DNA from: Streptomyces sp. NBC_00287
Lineage (GTDB): Bacteria; Actinomycetota; Actinomycetes; Streptomycetales; Streptomycetaceae
Direction of reading: 5' to 3'
Assembly: GCF_036173105.1 (NCBI RefSeq)
Contig: NZ_CP108053.1
Coordinates: 434,001-498,000, forward strand
DNA length: 64,000 nucleotides
Shown here: positions 42,906 to 51,644 of the stretch, piece by piece
How positions within the stretch are numbered: position 1 is the first letter of the stretch
Layout of the letters: the number at the start of each line of letters is the position of its first letter
Position numbers and translations under genes: made by a program
Notes under the pieces: model-generated
Seen by the model: only the letters and a program-made list of their open reading frames with translations
Database searches by the model: none
Told to the model about the DNA's origin: nothing

Positions 42906-45248
42906 TCAGCCCGGTGGGAGCGGCTGTTCCGCCCAGATGGTCTTGCCGCGGCCGGTCTGTCGACTGCCCCAGCGCTGGGTGAGCTGGGCGACCAGGAGGA
43001 GTCCGCGGCCGCCCTCGTCGTAGGCGTGGGCCCGGCGCAGATGGGGTGAGGTGGAACTGCCGTCGGAGACCTCGCAGATGAGGCTGTGGTCGCGGATCAG
43101 CCGGAGCTGGATGGGGGGTTCGCCGTAGCGGATGGCGTTGGTGACGAGTTCGCTGACGACCAGTTCGGTGACGAAGGCGGTCTCCTCCAGGCCCCAGGCG
43201 GCGAGTTGCTCGGTCGCGGCCTGCCGGGTGGGGGCCACCTGGGCCGGGTCCGGGGTGACGTCCCAGGTGGCGACGCGGTCCGCGCCCAGCGCCCGGGTGC
43301 GGGCCAGCAGCAGGGCCACGTCGTCGCTGGGCTCCTCCGGCATGACGGCCTTCAGCACGGTGTCGCACAGGGCGTCGAGCGAGTCGGCGGGCGTGGCCAG
43401 CGCCCGGCACAGTTCGGCGCCGGCGTGGTCGAGGTCGCGGTCGCGTTCCTCGATCAGTCCGTCCGTGTACAGGGCGACGACCGCGCCCTCGGGAAGCTCC
43501 AACTCGACGGCCTCGAAGGGCAGTCCGCCGACGCCGAGCGGGGGTCCGGCGGACAGCGGGACCAGGCGTGCGGTGCCGTCGGGCAGCAGGACGGCCGGGG
43601 GCGGATGGCCGGCGGCGGCCATGGTGAGGCGGCGCGAGACGGGGTCGTAGACGGAGTAGAGGCAGGTGGCGCCGAGTTCCGCGACCTCGTCGTCGAAGCC
43701 GTCCGAGGCGAGGTGGATGACCAGGTCGTCGAGGTGGGTGAGCAGTTCGTCGGGCGGCAGGTCCACGTCCGCGAGGGTGCGTACGGCGGTGCAGAGCCGT
43801 CCCATGGTCGCCGAGGACGGGATGCCGTGGCCGACCACATCGCCGACGACCAGGCCGACCCGGTTGCCGGAGAGCGGGATGACGTCGAACCAGTCGCCGC
43901 CGATCCCGGCCGGTGAACCGGACGGCAGATAGCGGTGGGCGACCTCCACCGCCACCTGCCCGGGCAGCCCGCGGGGCAGCAGGCTGCGCTGGAGGGCGAG
44001 CGCGGTGTTGCGTTCGCGGGCGAAGCGGCGGGCGTTGTCGATGCAGACGGCGGCCCGGCTGGCCAGTTCCTCCGCGAGGACGGCGTCATCGGGGCCGTAG
44101 TCCTCGGCATCCCTGATGCGTACGCCCACCGCGACGCCGAGTGTGGTGCCGCGGGCCCGCAGCGGCACCGCCAGCATCGAGTGGACGCCTTTGCGGTACG
44201 GCCGTCCGGCAGGGGCGCGGGCGTTGCGTTCGGCGACCCAGCGGACGAAGTCGGGCTCGCCCGCTTGGCTGAGGACGGCCCGCCCGGTGTGCAAGGACCG
44301 CGCCGGCGGGGAGAACGCCGGGTAGACGTCGGCCTCGCCGAGGCGGACGGCGGCCTCCGGGGTGCCCTCGTGGCCGGAGCCGTGGGCGACGCGCCGCAGG
44401 ACGATGTCGCCGTCGGCCACGGTCGGCAGTTCGTCGGCGCCGAGGACCCAGTCCAGCAGGTCGACGCTGGCGAAGTCGGCGTACCGCGGCACCAGAAGCT
44501 CCACCAGTTCCTCGGCGGTGCGCACCACGTCCAGGGTGGTGCCGATGGAGGCGGCGGCCTCGTTGAGCAGGGCGAGGCGCTGCCGGGCCCAGTACTGGGG
44601 GCTGCTGTCGAGGGCCGCCAGCGCGACCGCGGACACCTCTCCGTCGTCGTTGCGTACCGGCCACATCTCGATGCTCCAGGCGTGCTCCCGGTTGAGGGCG
44701 GGTGCGCCGGTGAAGCTCTCGTACTGGACGGGCCGGCCTGTCTGTGCGACCTGGCGCAGGTTGTTGTGGAAGCCGCGGCTGTGCACGGCGTCCTCGACGG
44801 TCTCCAGGAAGGGTCGGCCGAGCAGGACCTCCTCGGGAACGCCCATCACCCGGCAGGCGGCCTCGTTCAGCCGCAGATAGCGCTGCTGGGTGTCGAAGAC
44901 GGACATCGACATCGAGGCCTGCTCGAAGGCGCGCGCCGCCAGCGTGGCCTCCGGGCCCTCACGGGGCCGCTCGGTGGTGATCACATAGCCCTCTTCGGAG
45001 CCGTCGGGGCCGAGCAGCGGGCACGCCGACACGGTGAGGGTGACGGTGCCCTCGGCGCGGTGGCGCAGGACGATCCGCCCGGCCCGCGCGACGAGCACCG
45101 CAGTGGGCACGTCCTCGGCGAGCAGGTCGGCGGCCGGTCGTCCCACGACCTCCTCGGCCAGGTACCCGGTCAGCATCCGGGCACCTTCGCTCCACCCCGT
45201 CACCCTGCCGCGGGCGTCGATGGTCGCCGCCGCGGCGACTTGCTCCAT
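42906..45248 (-). CDS. PAS-PAS-GAF-PP2C (SpoIIE)-HATPase signalling phosphatase
   Basis: The product has about 780 residues in five domains. A PAS domain comes first (TIDARGRVTGWSEGARMLTG), a second PAS follows (FEQASMSMSVFDTQQRYLRL), then a GAF domain (SIGTTLDVVRTAEELVELLV), then the SpoIIE PP2C phosphatase (SPAGIGGDWFDVIPLSGNRV), and last an RsbW-like HATPase (ELVVSELVTNAIRYGEPPIQ). It combines an anti-sigma-type kinase with an antagonist phosphatase in one chain, as in many Streptomyces stress proteins. It may act on the SigB system whose gene lies 11 kb away; this is inference. ATG at 45284 is an alternative start. Confidence 0.9.
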   Translation of the reverse strand: MEQVAAAATIDARGRVTGWSEGARMLTGYLAEEVVGRPAADLLAEDVPTAVLVARAGRIVLRHRAEGTVTLTVSACPLLGPDGSEEGYVITTERPREGPEATLAARAFEQASMSMSVFDTQQRYLRLNEAACRVMGVPEEVLLGRPFLETVEDAVHSRGFHNNLRQVAQTGRPVQYESFTGAPALNREHAWSIEMWPVRNDDGEVSAVALAALDSSPQYWARQRLALLNEAAASIGTTLDVVRTAEELVELLVPRYADFASVDLLDWVLGADELPTVADGDIVLRRVAHGSGHEGTPEAAVRLGEADVYPAFSPPARSLHTGRAVLSQAGEPDFVRWVAERNARAPAGRPYRKGVHSMLAVPLRARGTTLGVAVGVRIRDAEDYGPDDAVLAEELASRAAVCIDNARRFARERNTALALQRSLLPRGLPGQVAVEVAHRYLPSGSPAGIGGDWFDVIPLSGNRVGLVVGDVVGHGIPSSATMGRLCTAVRTLADVDLPPDELLTHLDDLVIHLASDGFDDEVAELGATCLYSVYDPVSRRLTMAAAGHPPPAVLLPDGTARLVPLSAGPPLGVGGLPFEAVELELPEGAVVALYTDGLIEERDRDLDHAGAELCRALATPADSLDALCDTVLKAVMPEEPSDDVALLLARTRALGADRVATWDVTPDPAQVAPTRQAATEQLAAWGLEETAFVTELVVSELVTNAIRYGEPPIQLRLIRDHSLICEVSDGSSTSPHLRRAHAYDEGGRGLLLVAQLTQRWGSRQTGRGKTIWAEQPLPPG

Positions 45249-45308
45249 AGTGTCCAGAATGGTCCCCCGGACGCGGCGCATCAACCGCGCCCGGCGAAAC
45301 CGCCGGTC

Positions 45309-45776
45309 TCAGCCCTTGCGGCCGCGCAGCGCCTCCAGCGCCCGGTCGGCGTGGGTGTTCATCCGCAGTTCGCTGCGGACGATCTCCAGCACCTTGCGGT
45401 CCTGCCCTATGACGAAGGTGGTGCGCTTGGTCGGGGCCAGCGAGAGACCGCGCTTGACGCCGAACCGCTCACGGACCGTGCCGTCGGCGTCGGAGAGCAG
45501 CGGCATGCCGAGCGTGTGCCGTCCGGCGAACTCCTGCTGGCGCTCGACGGGGTCACCGCTGACGCCGACGGGCCGGGCGCCGACGGCGGCGAACTCGGCG
45601 GCCAGGTCGCGGAAGTGGCAGGCCTGCGCGGTGCAGCCGGGGGTCATGGCGGCGGGGTAGAAGAAGAGCACCACCGGCCCCTCGGCGAGCAGCTCGGACA
45701 GCTTGCGGGGGGTGCCGGTCTCGTCGGGGAGGGCGAAGTCCTCGACCGTGTCCCCGATCTCCACACGTGCGCTCAC
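45309..45776 (-). CDS. bcp: Thioredoxin-dependent thiol peroxidase (Bcp/PrxQ)
   Basis: The product has 155 residues. The peroxidatic Cys48 in PAAMTPGCTAQACHF and the resolving Cys53, five residues on, are the PrxQ arrangement. The conserved Arg is in KRTTFVIG. It reduces hydroperoxides using thioredoxin. GTG start with GGAGGG six bases upstream. It lies downstream of the MarR gene on the same strand, a possible pair in oxidative-stress control. Confidence 0.93.
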   Translation of the reverse strand: MSARVEIGDTVEDFALPDETGTPRKLSELLAEGPVVLFFYPAAMTPGCTAQACHFRDLAAEFAAVGARPVGVSGDPVERQQEFAGRHTLGMPLLSDADGTVRERFGVKRGLSLAPTKRTTFVIGQDRKVLEIVRSELRMNTHADRALEALRGRKG

Positions 45777-45851
45777 TTCTGTCCCTCCGGTCCGGGCCCG
45801 AACGGCCGTCTGCCGCGCGATGTTACCGGAGGGTACCGCGAGGGCTTCCGG

Positions 45852-46361
45852 TCAGGTACCGGGCGTGTGGTGGGCCGGTTCCTCGTCGATGGAGTATGCG
45901 AGGAAGTCGTCCACCATGCGGTGGAACAGGGTGGCGAGCTGCCGCAGCTCCTCCGGCTTCCAGTCGGCCAGCGCCAGTTGCATCCCGCGGGCGCCGGCCT
46001 TGCGGACGTCGGCGATGGCGCGGCGGCCGGTCTCGGTGAGCTCGACGCGCTGGGCGCGGCGGTCGGCCGGGTCGGGGACACGGGAGACGTAGCCGGACTT
46101 CTCCAGCTGCTGCACGGTACGGGTGACGTGCGAGGCCTCCACTCCGAGGCGGGTGGCCAGCTCCCCCGGGCGCAGCGGCTCGGTGTCGGCGACCTGACGC
46201 AGCAGGGCCACGGCGGCGCGGTCCAGCGGCACGCCGGCCACGGCCATCAGGCGTTCGTGCTGACGGGCGCGCGTGCTCAGGTAGGTGATGCGGCTGAGGG
46301 CGCGCTCGATCTCGATCACTTCGGGGGAGGCGGGGACGTCCGGGAGCGGTGGGGTGGGCAT
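45852..46361 (-). CDS. MarR-family transcriptional regulator
   Basis: The product has 169 residues and the winged helix of MarR proteins: LRPGELATRLGVEASHVTRT, then VQQLEKSGYVSRVPDPADRR as the wing. It binds DNA as a dimer and is usually released by phenolics or oxidants. The ATG at 46361 or a GTG at 46370 is possible. A 15-bp imperfect palindrome (46382-46396) lies about 20 bp upstream, suited to autoregulation. It is divergent from the Fes-like gene. Confidence 0.9.
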   Translation of the reverse strand: MPTPPLPDVPASPEVIEIERALSRITYLSTRARQHERLMAVAGVPLDRAAVALLRQVADTEPLRPGELATRLGVEASHVTRTVQQLEKSGYVSRVPDPADRRAQRVELTETGRRAIADVRKAGARGMQLALADWKPEELRQLATLFHRMVDDFLAYSIDEEPAHHTPGT

Positions 46362-46381
46362 ACCTGCCACTTTACCATCTC

Positions 46382-46396
46382 ATTGCCTAACTCAAT
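46382..46396. promoter_or_regulatory. Candidate MarR operator
   Basis: ATTGCCTAACTCAAT is an imperfect palindrome with ATTG/CAAT arms, close to the ATTG-rich sites bound by MarR proteins. It lies between the MarR start and the iron box. Confidence 0.45.
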
Positions 46397-46425
46397 CAAA
46401 TGGCCCGCACCCTCCCCAGATGTGA

Positions 46426-46444
46426 TTAGGCTAGCCTCACCTAA
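46426..46444 (+). promoter_or_regulatory. Iron box (DmdR/IdeR-type) upstream of the Fes-like gene
   Basis: TTAGGCTAGCCTCACCTAA closely matches the 19-bp DtxR-family site of Streptomyces (TTAGGTTAGGCTAACCTAA). It starts 62 bases upstream of the ATG at 46488. Iron-bound DmdR would repress the gene when iron is sufficient. Confidence 0.85.
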
Positions 46445-46487
46445 GTATCCCTGTTGGCGTTCTCGTCGACGGGAGGAGGAGCGAGTC

Positions 46488-47786
46488 ATGACCGTCGCAC
46501 CCGCTGCGCCCAGACACGGTGACACCGACCCCGTCCGGATCACCGGACCGCGCGTCGCACGTCTCATGGACCGGCTGGCCACCGCCGACGAGGCCCGGCG
46601 CGCGGCGCTGACCGCCGAGTTCTGGGCCGAGGCGGAGCGCCTCGGCACCCCGCTCGTCGAGGAACTGGAGGGCGAAGCGGGCCACCGGGCGGTCACCTTC
46701 CTGTGGCGGGGGCACCGCGCGACCCGGCAGGTCCTGCTGTACGCCGACCCCCTCGTCGACCCCGACCACCTCGCCGGTTCCCTGCTGGACCAGGTCCCCG
46801 GCACCGACGTATGGCACCTCGGTCTCCGCCTGCGCGCCGATCACCGCGGCTCCTACCGGCTGGCCGCGGACATCTCCCCCAAGGCGCCGCCCACCGACCC
46901 GGATGCCCTCCAGGACCGGCTCCGGGCGCTGTCCACGCACGCCGCGCCCGATCCCCTCAACCGGCGTACAGTCCCAGCCCGTTGGCAGGAGGCGCCCGCG
47001 TCCGTCCTCGCGCTGCCGGACGCCCCGCCCCAGCCGTGGGCCGGTCGGCGGGGCACGGTTCCGGCGGGACGGGTGGAGCGGCACCGGGTGGCCGCCAAGG
47101 CGCTCGGCGGCCAGCGTGACACCTGGGTGTATCTGCCGCCGCTCGTGTACCGTTCGCCGCTGCCGGTCGCGGTGTTGAGCGACGGCGACCTGTGGTTCGG
47201 CCGGCTCGGTCTCGGTGACACCCTCGACGCGCTGATCGCCGACGGGACGCTGCCGCCGCTCGCCGTGCTGGCACCGGAGGCGGTGGACCGCGACACCCGG
47301 TGGCGCGAACTGGGCGCCCGCGACGCCTTCGTGACCTTCCTGGCGGACCAGTTGCTTCCCTGGGCGGCGAACCGCTGGCCGCTCACCGACGACCCACGCC
47401 GGACCGTCGTCGCGGGACAGGGCCTCGGCGCGGTGACCGCGCTGCACGCCGGTCATCTGCGCCCCGAACGGTTCGGCAGGGTTCTCGCCCAGTCCGCCTC
47501 CCTGTGGTGGCGGCCCGGGCTCTCCCCGCGCGGCGGTACCGAGCCCGTGGTCTTCGGCAGACCCTGGCTGGTGGGCCGGTTCGCCGCCACCGCACCACGG
47601 CCCCTGACAGTCCATCTGGACGTCGGGGTGCACGAGGGCGCCGTCCTCGACCAGAACCGCGCCCTGTACGAGGCACTGCGCACGTCCGGCTACGAGATCA
47701 CCCACGCCGAGTTCAACGGCGGCCACGACCACGCCTGTTGGCACGGCGCCCTGGCCGACGGGCTGGTCCGCCTGCTGACTCGGTGA
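46488..47786 (+). CDS. Enterochelin-esterase-like protein lacking the usual serine
   Basis: The product has 432 residues. The N-terminal domain matches Fes (VTFLWRGHRATRQVLLYADP, DVWHLGLRLRADHRGSYRLA). The C-terminal esterase domain has YLPPLVYRSPLPVAVLSDGD and GGHDHACW with the His. The nucleophile elbow is GQGLGA in place of GQSxGG, with Gly312 at the position of the catalytic serine. So ferric-siderophore hydrolysis in the normal way is doubtful. The iron box at 46426 nonetheless fits iron-starvation control. ATG has GGGAGGAGGAG upstream. Confidence 0.87.
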   Translation: MTVAPAAPRHGDTDPVRITGPRVARLMDRLATADEARRAALTAEFWAEAERLGTPLVEELEGEAGHRAVTFLWRGHRATRQVLLYADPLVDPDHLAGSLLDQVPGTDVWHLGLRLRADHRGSYRLAADISPKAPPTDPDALQDRLRALSTHAAPDPLNRRTVPARWQEAPASVLALPDAPPQPWAGRRGTVPAGRVERHRVAAKALGGQRDTWVYLPPLVYRSPLPVAVLSDGDLWFGRLGLGDTLDALIADGTLPPLAVLAPEAVDRDTRWRELGARDAFVTFLADQLLPWAANRWPLTDDPRRTVVAGQGLGAVTALHAGHLRPERFGRVLAQSASLWWRPGLSPRGGTEPVVFGRPWLVGRFAATAPRPLTVHLDVGVHEGAVLDQNRALYEALRTSGYEITHAEFNGGHDHACWHGALADGLVRLLTR

Positions 47787-47799
47787 CCCGTGCGGAGCG

Positions 47800-48456
47800 T
47801 CAGCCCTTCGCGGTCACCGGCGCCTGCCACATGCCGACGAGCGCGTCGATCAGCCCCGTGGCGGCGTCCGCCCAGTCGGTCCGGGGCGTGGCGGTGCCCT
47901 CGGCGAGCGCGCGTTCCCGCTCGGAGGTCATGTGGACGATCAGATGGCGTGCCATGTCGCCGCGTTCCGCCCGGACGTCGTCGGGCAGGTCGGGCAGACA
48001 CCGGCGCAGTCCGTCGACGATCTCCCGCAGAGCGGGGGACCCCATGGCCTCCTCGACCATGATCCGGTGCAGGGCGGGGTCGGTGATGACCTGGGCGCAG
48101 AAGCGGGCGTACCAGGTGGGACTGCCGAGGTCGGCCAGGTGCTGGAAGACGGGCCGGACCAGGCAGTCCACCCAGTCGCGCAGCTCGGTGGAGCCGGTGA
48201 CCCGCTCGACCAGGCGGGTCCTGATCTCCTCGATGGGCGCCGCGTGTTTGCGGACGATCGCGCGGACCAGGTCGGTCTTGGTGCCGAAGTGGTAGCCGAC
48301 GGCGGTGTTGTTGCCCTGTCCCGCGGCCTCGCCGACCTGGCGGTTGGAGACCGCGTACACCCCGCGCTCGGCGTACAGCCGCTCGGCCGCGGTCAGGATC
48401 AGCTCCCGGGTCGCGCTGACCTGCTCCGCCCGGACCGCCCTGCCTGCCATGCTCAT
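47800..48456 (-). CDS. TetR-family regulator
   Basis: The product has 218 residues. The N-terminal HTH is ELILTAAERLYAERGVYAVS plus NRQVGEAAGQGNNTAVGYHF, of the TetR type. The C-terminal helical domain binds an unknown ligand. It converges with the Fes-like gene and is divergent from the DNA ligase. Starts at 48462 (GTG) or 48456 (ATG) are both possible. Confidence 0.9.
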   Translation of the reverse strand: MSMAGRAVRAEQVSATRELILTAAERLYAERGVYAVSNRQVGEAAGQGNNTAVGYHFGTKTDLVRAIVRKHAAPIEEIRTRLVERVTGSTELRDWVDCLVRPVFQHLADLGSPTWYARFCAQVITDPALHRIMVEEAMGSPALREIVDGLRRCLPDLPDDVRAERGDMARHLIVHMTSERERALAEGTATPRTDWADAATGLIDALVGMWQAPVTAKG

Positions 48457-48632
48457 CACCACACCGGGACTGCTCGATTCCGCCCGCGCCAGCCGGTCCC
48501 TTCGGCCACCGCGGATCCGCCGCGCGGCGGCTGTTCACGGAACGAAAGCCTACGGGGCGAGGTGTCCCGCCGTTCAGGCGAAACCCGAGGCCGAGGGGCG
48601 TGCCGGGGCGCTCGCGCGTCGACAACTCACCC

Positions 48633-49613
48633 GTGAGCCTGCCGCTGATCCCCCCGATGCTCGCCACGCCCGGCATTCTCCCGCCCGCCACACAGGACGC
48701 GCGCTGGGCCTACGAGACCAAGCAGGACGGCCAACGGGTGGTGATCTACCTCGCGGGGGACGGCAGCCTGGTCCTGCGCGCCCGTTCCGGCGAGGAGGTC
48801 ACCGCCGCCTATCCCGAACTGCGCCCGCTGGGCGGCGCGCTCGGCGCCACGCCCGCGGTGCTGGACGGGGAGGTGCTGGCCCTCGACGAGCAGGGACGCG
48901 CCGACTTCCAGTTGCTCCAGTCCCGGATGGGCCTTGCCCACGCACCGGGCCGGGCGGCACGTCGGGCCGCGCAGACGCCCGTACACCTGGTGCTCTTCGA
49001 CGTCATGCACCTCGCCGACCGCTCCCTGGTCCCGCTCTCCTATGTGCGGCGCCGCCAGCAGTTGGAGCGGCTCGGCCTCGACGGACCGCACTGGTCGACG
49101 CCCGCGGCCCTCGTCGGCCACGGCGAAGAGGCGCTGCGGGCCACCCAGGAACACGGACTCGAGGGCCTGGTCTGCAAGCGTCTTGACTCCGTGTACGAGC
49201 CCGGGGTGCGCTCCCGGGCCTGGATCAAGATCCGCAACATGCACAGCGAGGACGTCGTGGTGGGCGGCTGGCTGCCCGGCAAGGGACGGATCACGGGCCT
49301 GCCGGGCGCACTGCTGGTGGGCCAGCGGGCCGAAGGGCGCCTGCGGTACGTCGGCGGAGTGGGCACCGGCTGGAGTCAACAGGAACGCGAGCAGCTCGGC
49401 GCGTTGCTCAGGGCCGCCGAAACGGACGTATGCCCCTTCGATCCCGTGCCTGTGGTGCCGGGTGCGCACTGGGTCGTTCCGCGGCTGGTCGGAGAGGTGC
49501 GGTTCAGCACCCGTACCCGGGCCGGGCTGCTGCGTCAGCCGTCCTGGCTGCGGCTGCGGCCCGATCTCACGCCGGAGGAGTCGGCGGCCGAGCTGCCGGA
49601 CGACGTCGACTGA
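48633..49613 (+). CDS. ATP-dependent DNA ligase (LigC-like)
   Basis: The product has 326 residues. Motif I is WAYETKQDGQRVVIY with the adenylated lysine; LDGEVLALDEQGRADF, HLVLFDVMHLADRS and EGLVCKRLDSVYEPG follow, then WIKIRN and an OB-fold. It is a small stand-alone ligase distinct from the LigD-type ligase at 41323. Such LigC proteins take part in alternative end joining or base excision repair. The GTG at 48633 gives the family N-terminus LPLIPPMLAT; a GTG at 48600 is also in frame. Confidence 0.9.
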   Translation: MSLPLIPPMLATPGILPPATQDARWAYETKQDGQRVVIYLAGDGSLVLRARSGEEVTAAYPELRPLGGALGATPAVLDGEVLALDEQGRADFQLLQSRMGLAHAPGRAARRAAQTPVHLVLFDVMHLADRSLVPLSYVRRRQQLERLGLDGPHWSTPAALVGHGEEALRATQEHGLEGLVCKRLDSVYEPGVRSRAWIKIRNMHSEDVVVGGWLPGKGRITGLPGALLVGQRAEGRLRYVGGVGTGWSQQEREQLGALLRAAETDVCPFDPVPVVPGAHWVVPRLVGEVRFSTRTRAGLLRQPSWLRLRPDLTPEESAAELPDDVD

Positions 49614-49756
49614 CTCTTCCTCAAGATCCAACTGTTGGGGCAGCCGTAACCGGAGGGATGCCTGTCCCCTCTTGGCGCGGACATGAAAAGTCGGGAAGCT
49701 GAACTTCCCTTTCCCCCACAGCCGTTGGGCTGCGCCCGCATCATGAGGAGGACGCA

Positions 49757-50533
49757 GTGTCGTCACCGTCGTTGAAGAAGCACCGCAGGAGATGGCTCAC
49801 CGGTCTCGCCGGTGCCGCCGCGCTCGTCATCGCCTTCCCCTCCGTCGCCTTCGCGGCCCCGCCGCCGGCGCTGCCCGCCAATGCCGAGTCCGCCGAGTTC
49901 ACCTACCAGCCGGCCTTCGACTACGACACGGACGGCTGCTACTCCACGCCCGCGATCGGCGCCGACGGGACCGTCAACGGCGGTCTCAACCCGACCGGCG
50001 CGCTCAACGGCAGCTGCCGTGACGCCTCGGACCTCGACAACACCAACAGCTACTCGCGCTACAAGTGCAACAACGGCTGGTGCGCCTACATGTACGGCCT
50101 GTACTTCGAGAAGGACCAGGCAGTCGCGGGCAGCAGCATCGGCGGGCACCGGCACGACTGGGAGCATGTCGTGATCTGGGTGCAGAGCGGCGCCGTCAAG
50201 TACGTCTCGACGTCCAACCACGGCTCGTTCACGGTGAGCGCGGCCTCGTCCGTCCGCTTCGACGGCACGCACGCGAAGATCGTGTATCACAAGGACGGCA
50301 TCAGCACGCACTGCTTCCGGCTCGCGGGCTCCAATGACGAGCCGCCGGAGAACCACAAGGGCACCTGGCAGTACCCGCCGCTGGTCGGCTGGAACGGCTA
50401 CCCGTCGGGCGTGCGCGACAAGCTGGTCGCGTACAACTTCGGCAGCGCCAACTTCGGCCTGAAGGACGCCAGTTTCGGCAACCACCTCTCGTCCGCCAAG
50501 CCGTCGGGCATCACCTTCGACCCGTACGCGTGA
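49757..50533 (+). CDS. Secreted NPP1-family (necrosis-inducing-like) protein
   Basis: The product has 258 residues. A signal peptide (RRWLTGLAGAAALVIAFPSV then AFA) precedes the NLP fold. The hallmark GHRHDWEHVVIWV is present in full, and it carries the metal-binding His, Asp and Glu. In plant pathogens these proteins permeabilise plant membranes through glycosyl inositol phosphorylceramide binding, but many bacterial members are non-toxic. Function here is unknown. GTG start. A strong stem-loop follows at 50537-50589. Confidence 0.92.
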   Translation: MSSPSLKKHRRRWLTGLAGAAALVIAFPSVAFAAPPPALPANAESAEFTYQPAFDYDTDGCYSTPAIGADGTVNGGLNPTGALNGSCRDASDLDNTNSYSRYKCNNGWCAYMYGLYFEKDQAVAGSSIGGHRHDWEHVVIWVQSGAVKYVSTSNHGSFTVSAASSVRFDGTHAKIVYHKDGISTHCFRLAGSNDEPPENHKGTWQYPPLVGWNGYPSGVRDKLVAYNFGSANFGLKDASFGNHLSSAKPSGITFDPYA

Positions 50534-50536
50534 GCC

Positions 50537-50589
50537 TCGGGCCCGGGGCGTAGGACCAGCGGCGCTTCCCGCCTCCGCCCCGGGCCCGA
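50537..50589 (+). terminator. Stem-loop terminator after the NPP1 gene
   Basis: Perfect 14-bp arms (50537-50550 TCGGGCCCGGGGCG and 50576-50589 its complement) enclose a 25-base loop, starting four bases after the stop codon. Confidence 0.65.
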
Positions 50590-50624
50590 TCCGCTTCCCC
50601 GAGCGGCTGTCTAGCGTCGTCGGC

Positions 50625-51644
50625 ATGGACACCACCGACACGAGCGGACAGCTCGAAGAAGCCCTGGAACGCCTGCACGCCGCCGGTCCGGAACGCGAGG
50701 GCTGGCTGTCCAACCACGCCCCCATGGTCGTCGAGGCGCTCGCCGCGCACGGCCACGCGGGGGCGGCGCACCGCTGGGTGGACCAGTACCGGCACAAGCT
50801 GGAGGACTTCCCCGACCGGCTGGCCCCCGTCACGGACGACAACTGGCCCTCGGCGCTGGGGGATCCGCGCCGGATCACGGACTGGACCGACCACTTCTCC
50901 CGCACGCTCGCCGACCGGCCCTGGCGGGACGTCCTCGCCGAGTGGTGGCCGCGGCTGCTGCCCGGGATGTACGGCGGCGCGACGCATGTGATCATCCGGG
51001 TCGGCCATGCCGTACGCGCCCTCGAAGCCGGTGAGACCGCGCCCAGGCGCACCGAACTCGCCCACGCGCTGGGCTACTGGGCCGCCCGGCACCAGCCGGT
51101 GACCGGCTTCGCCGTGCTGCCGGGTGCGCCGACCGCCAGGGAGTCCCTGGATGCCGTACCCGTGATCGCGAAGGGCCACTTGGGGTTCCTGGACCGCCTG
51201 GCCGCCGTGCACCGACTGCCCGTATGGGCGGACGACATCACCGACCCGGACCTCGCGCGGGAGCGGCTCACGGAGCTCGTGCGCGCTACGACGCACCGCT
51301 ATGCCACCCACGCCCACGGCGAGCCGACCATGCTCGTGCACGCGGCGACCGCCCCCAACGCCGTGCTGCGCACGCTGGATTCGCTGCCGCGCGACCAATG
51401 GGCGCCGAGCCTGCGCGCGGCCTGGACCGCGTCCGCCGCCGTCACCGCCATGTACGCCCCCGACGAGCCGGTCGCCTACCGGCCGACCGCCCGGCTCACC
51501 GCCGAGGAGGTCATGGAGCGGGCCCTCGCACACGGCGACGAGCACGTGATCAAGCTGACCGACACGGCCCTGGACGTCGGCGACGATCTCGCGCTCGCCG
51601 CGGCCCAGCGGGCGATCGAACTCAGCGAGCCTCTGGTCTCCTGA
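50625..51644 (+). CDS. Questin-oxidase-like family protein
   Basis: The product has 339 residues and is mostly helical. Family blocks are LSNHAPMVVEALAAHGHAGA, WRDVLAEWWPRLLPGMYGGA, THVIIRVGHAVRALE and THAHGEPTMLVHAATAP. Conserved His residues may bind a metal or cofactor. The name comes from a fungal ring-cleaving oxidase; bacterial members are uncharacterised. The ATG follows the NPP1 terminator. The 3' end overlaps the convergent ArsR gene by 23 bp. Confidence 0.82.
   Translation: MDTTDTSGQLEEALERLHAAGPEREGWLSNHAPMVVEALAAHGHAGAAHRWVDQYRHKLEDFPDRLAPVTDDNWPSALGDPRRITDWTDHFSRTLADRPWRDVLAEWWPRLLPGMYGGATHVIIRVGHAVRALEAGETAPRRTELAHALGYWAARHQPVTGFAVLPGAPTARESLDAVPVIAKGHLGFLDRLAAVHRLPVWADDITDPDLARERLTELVRATTHRYATHAHGEPTMLVHAATAPNAVLRTLDSLPRDQWAPSLRAAWTASAAVTAMYAPDEPVAYRPTARLTAEEVMERALAHGDEHVIKLTDTALDVGDDLALAAAQRAIELSEPLVS

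Noticed and set aside
43935..46487. A very long plus-strand open frame running through the phosphatase, peroxiredoxin and MarR genes into the Fes-like gene.
   Set aside because: It is antisense to three well-supported genes and lacks family similarity until the Fes start at 46488; high GC creates such open frames.
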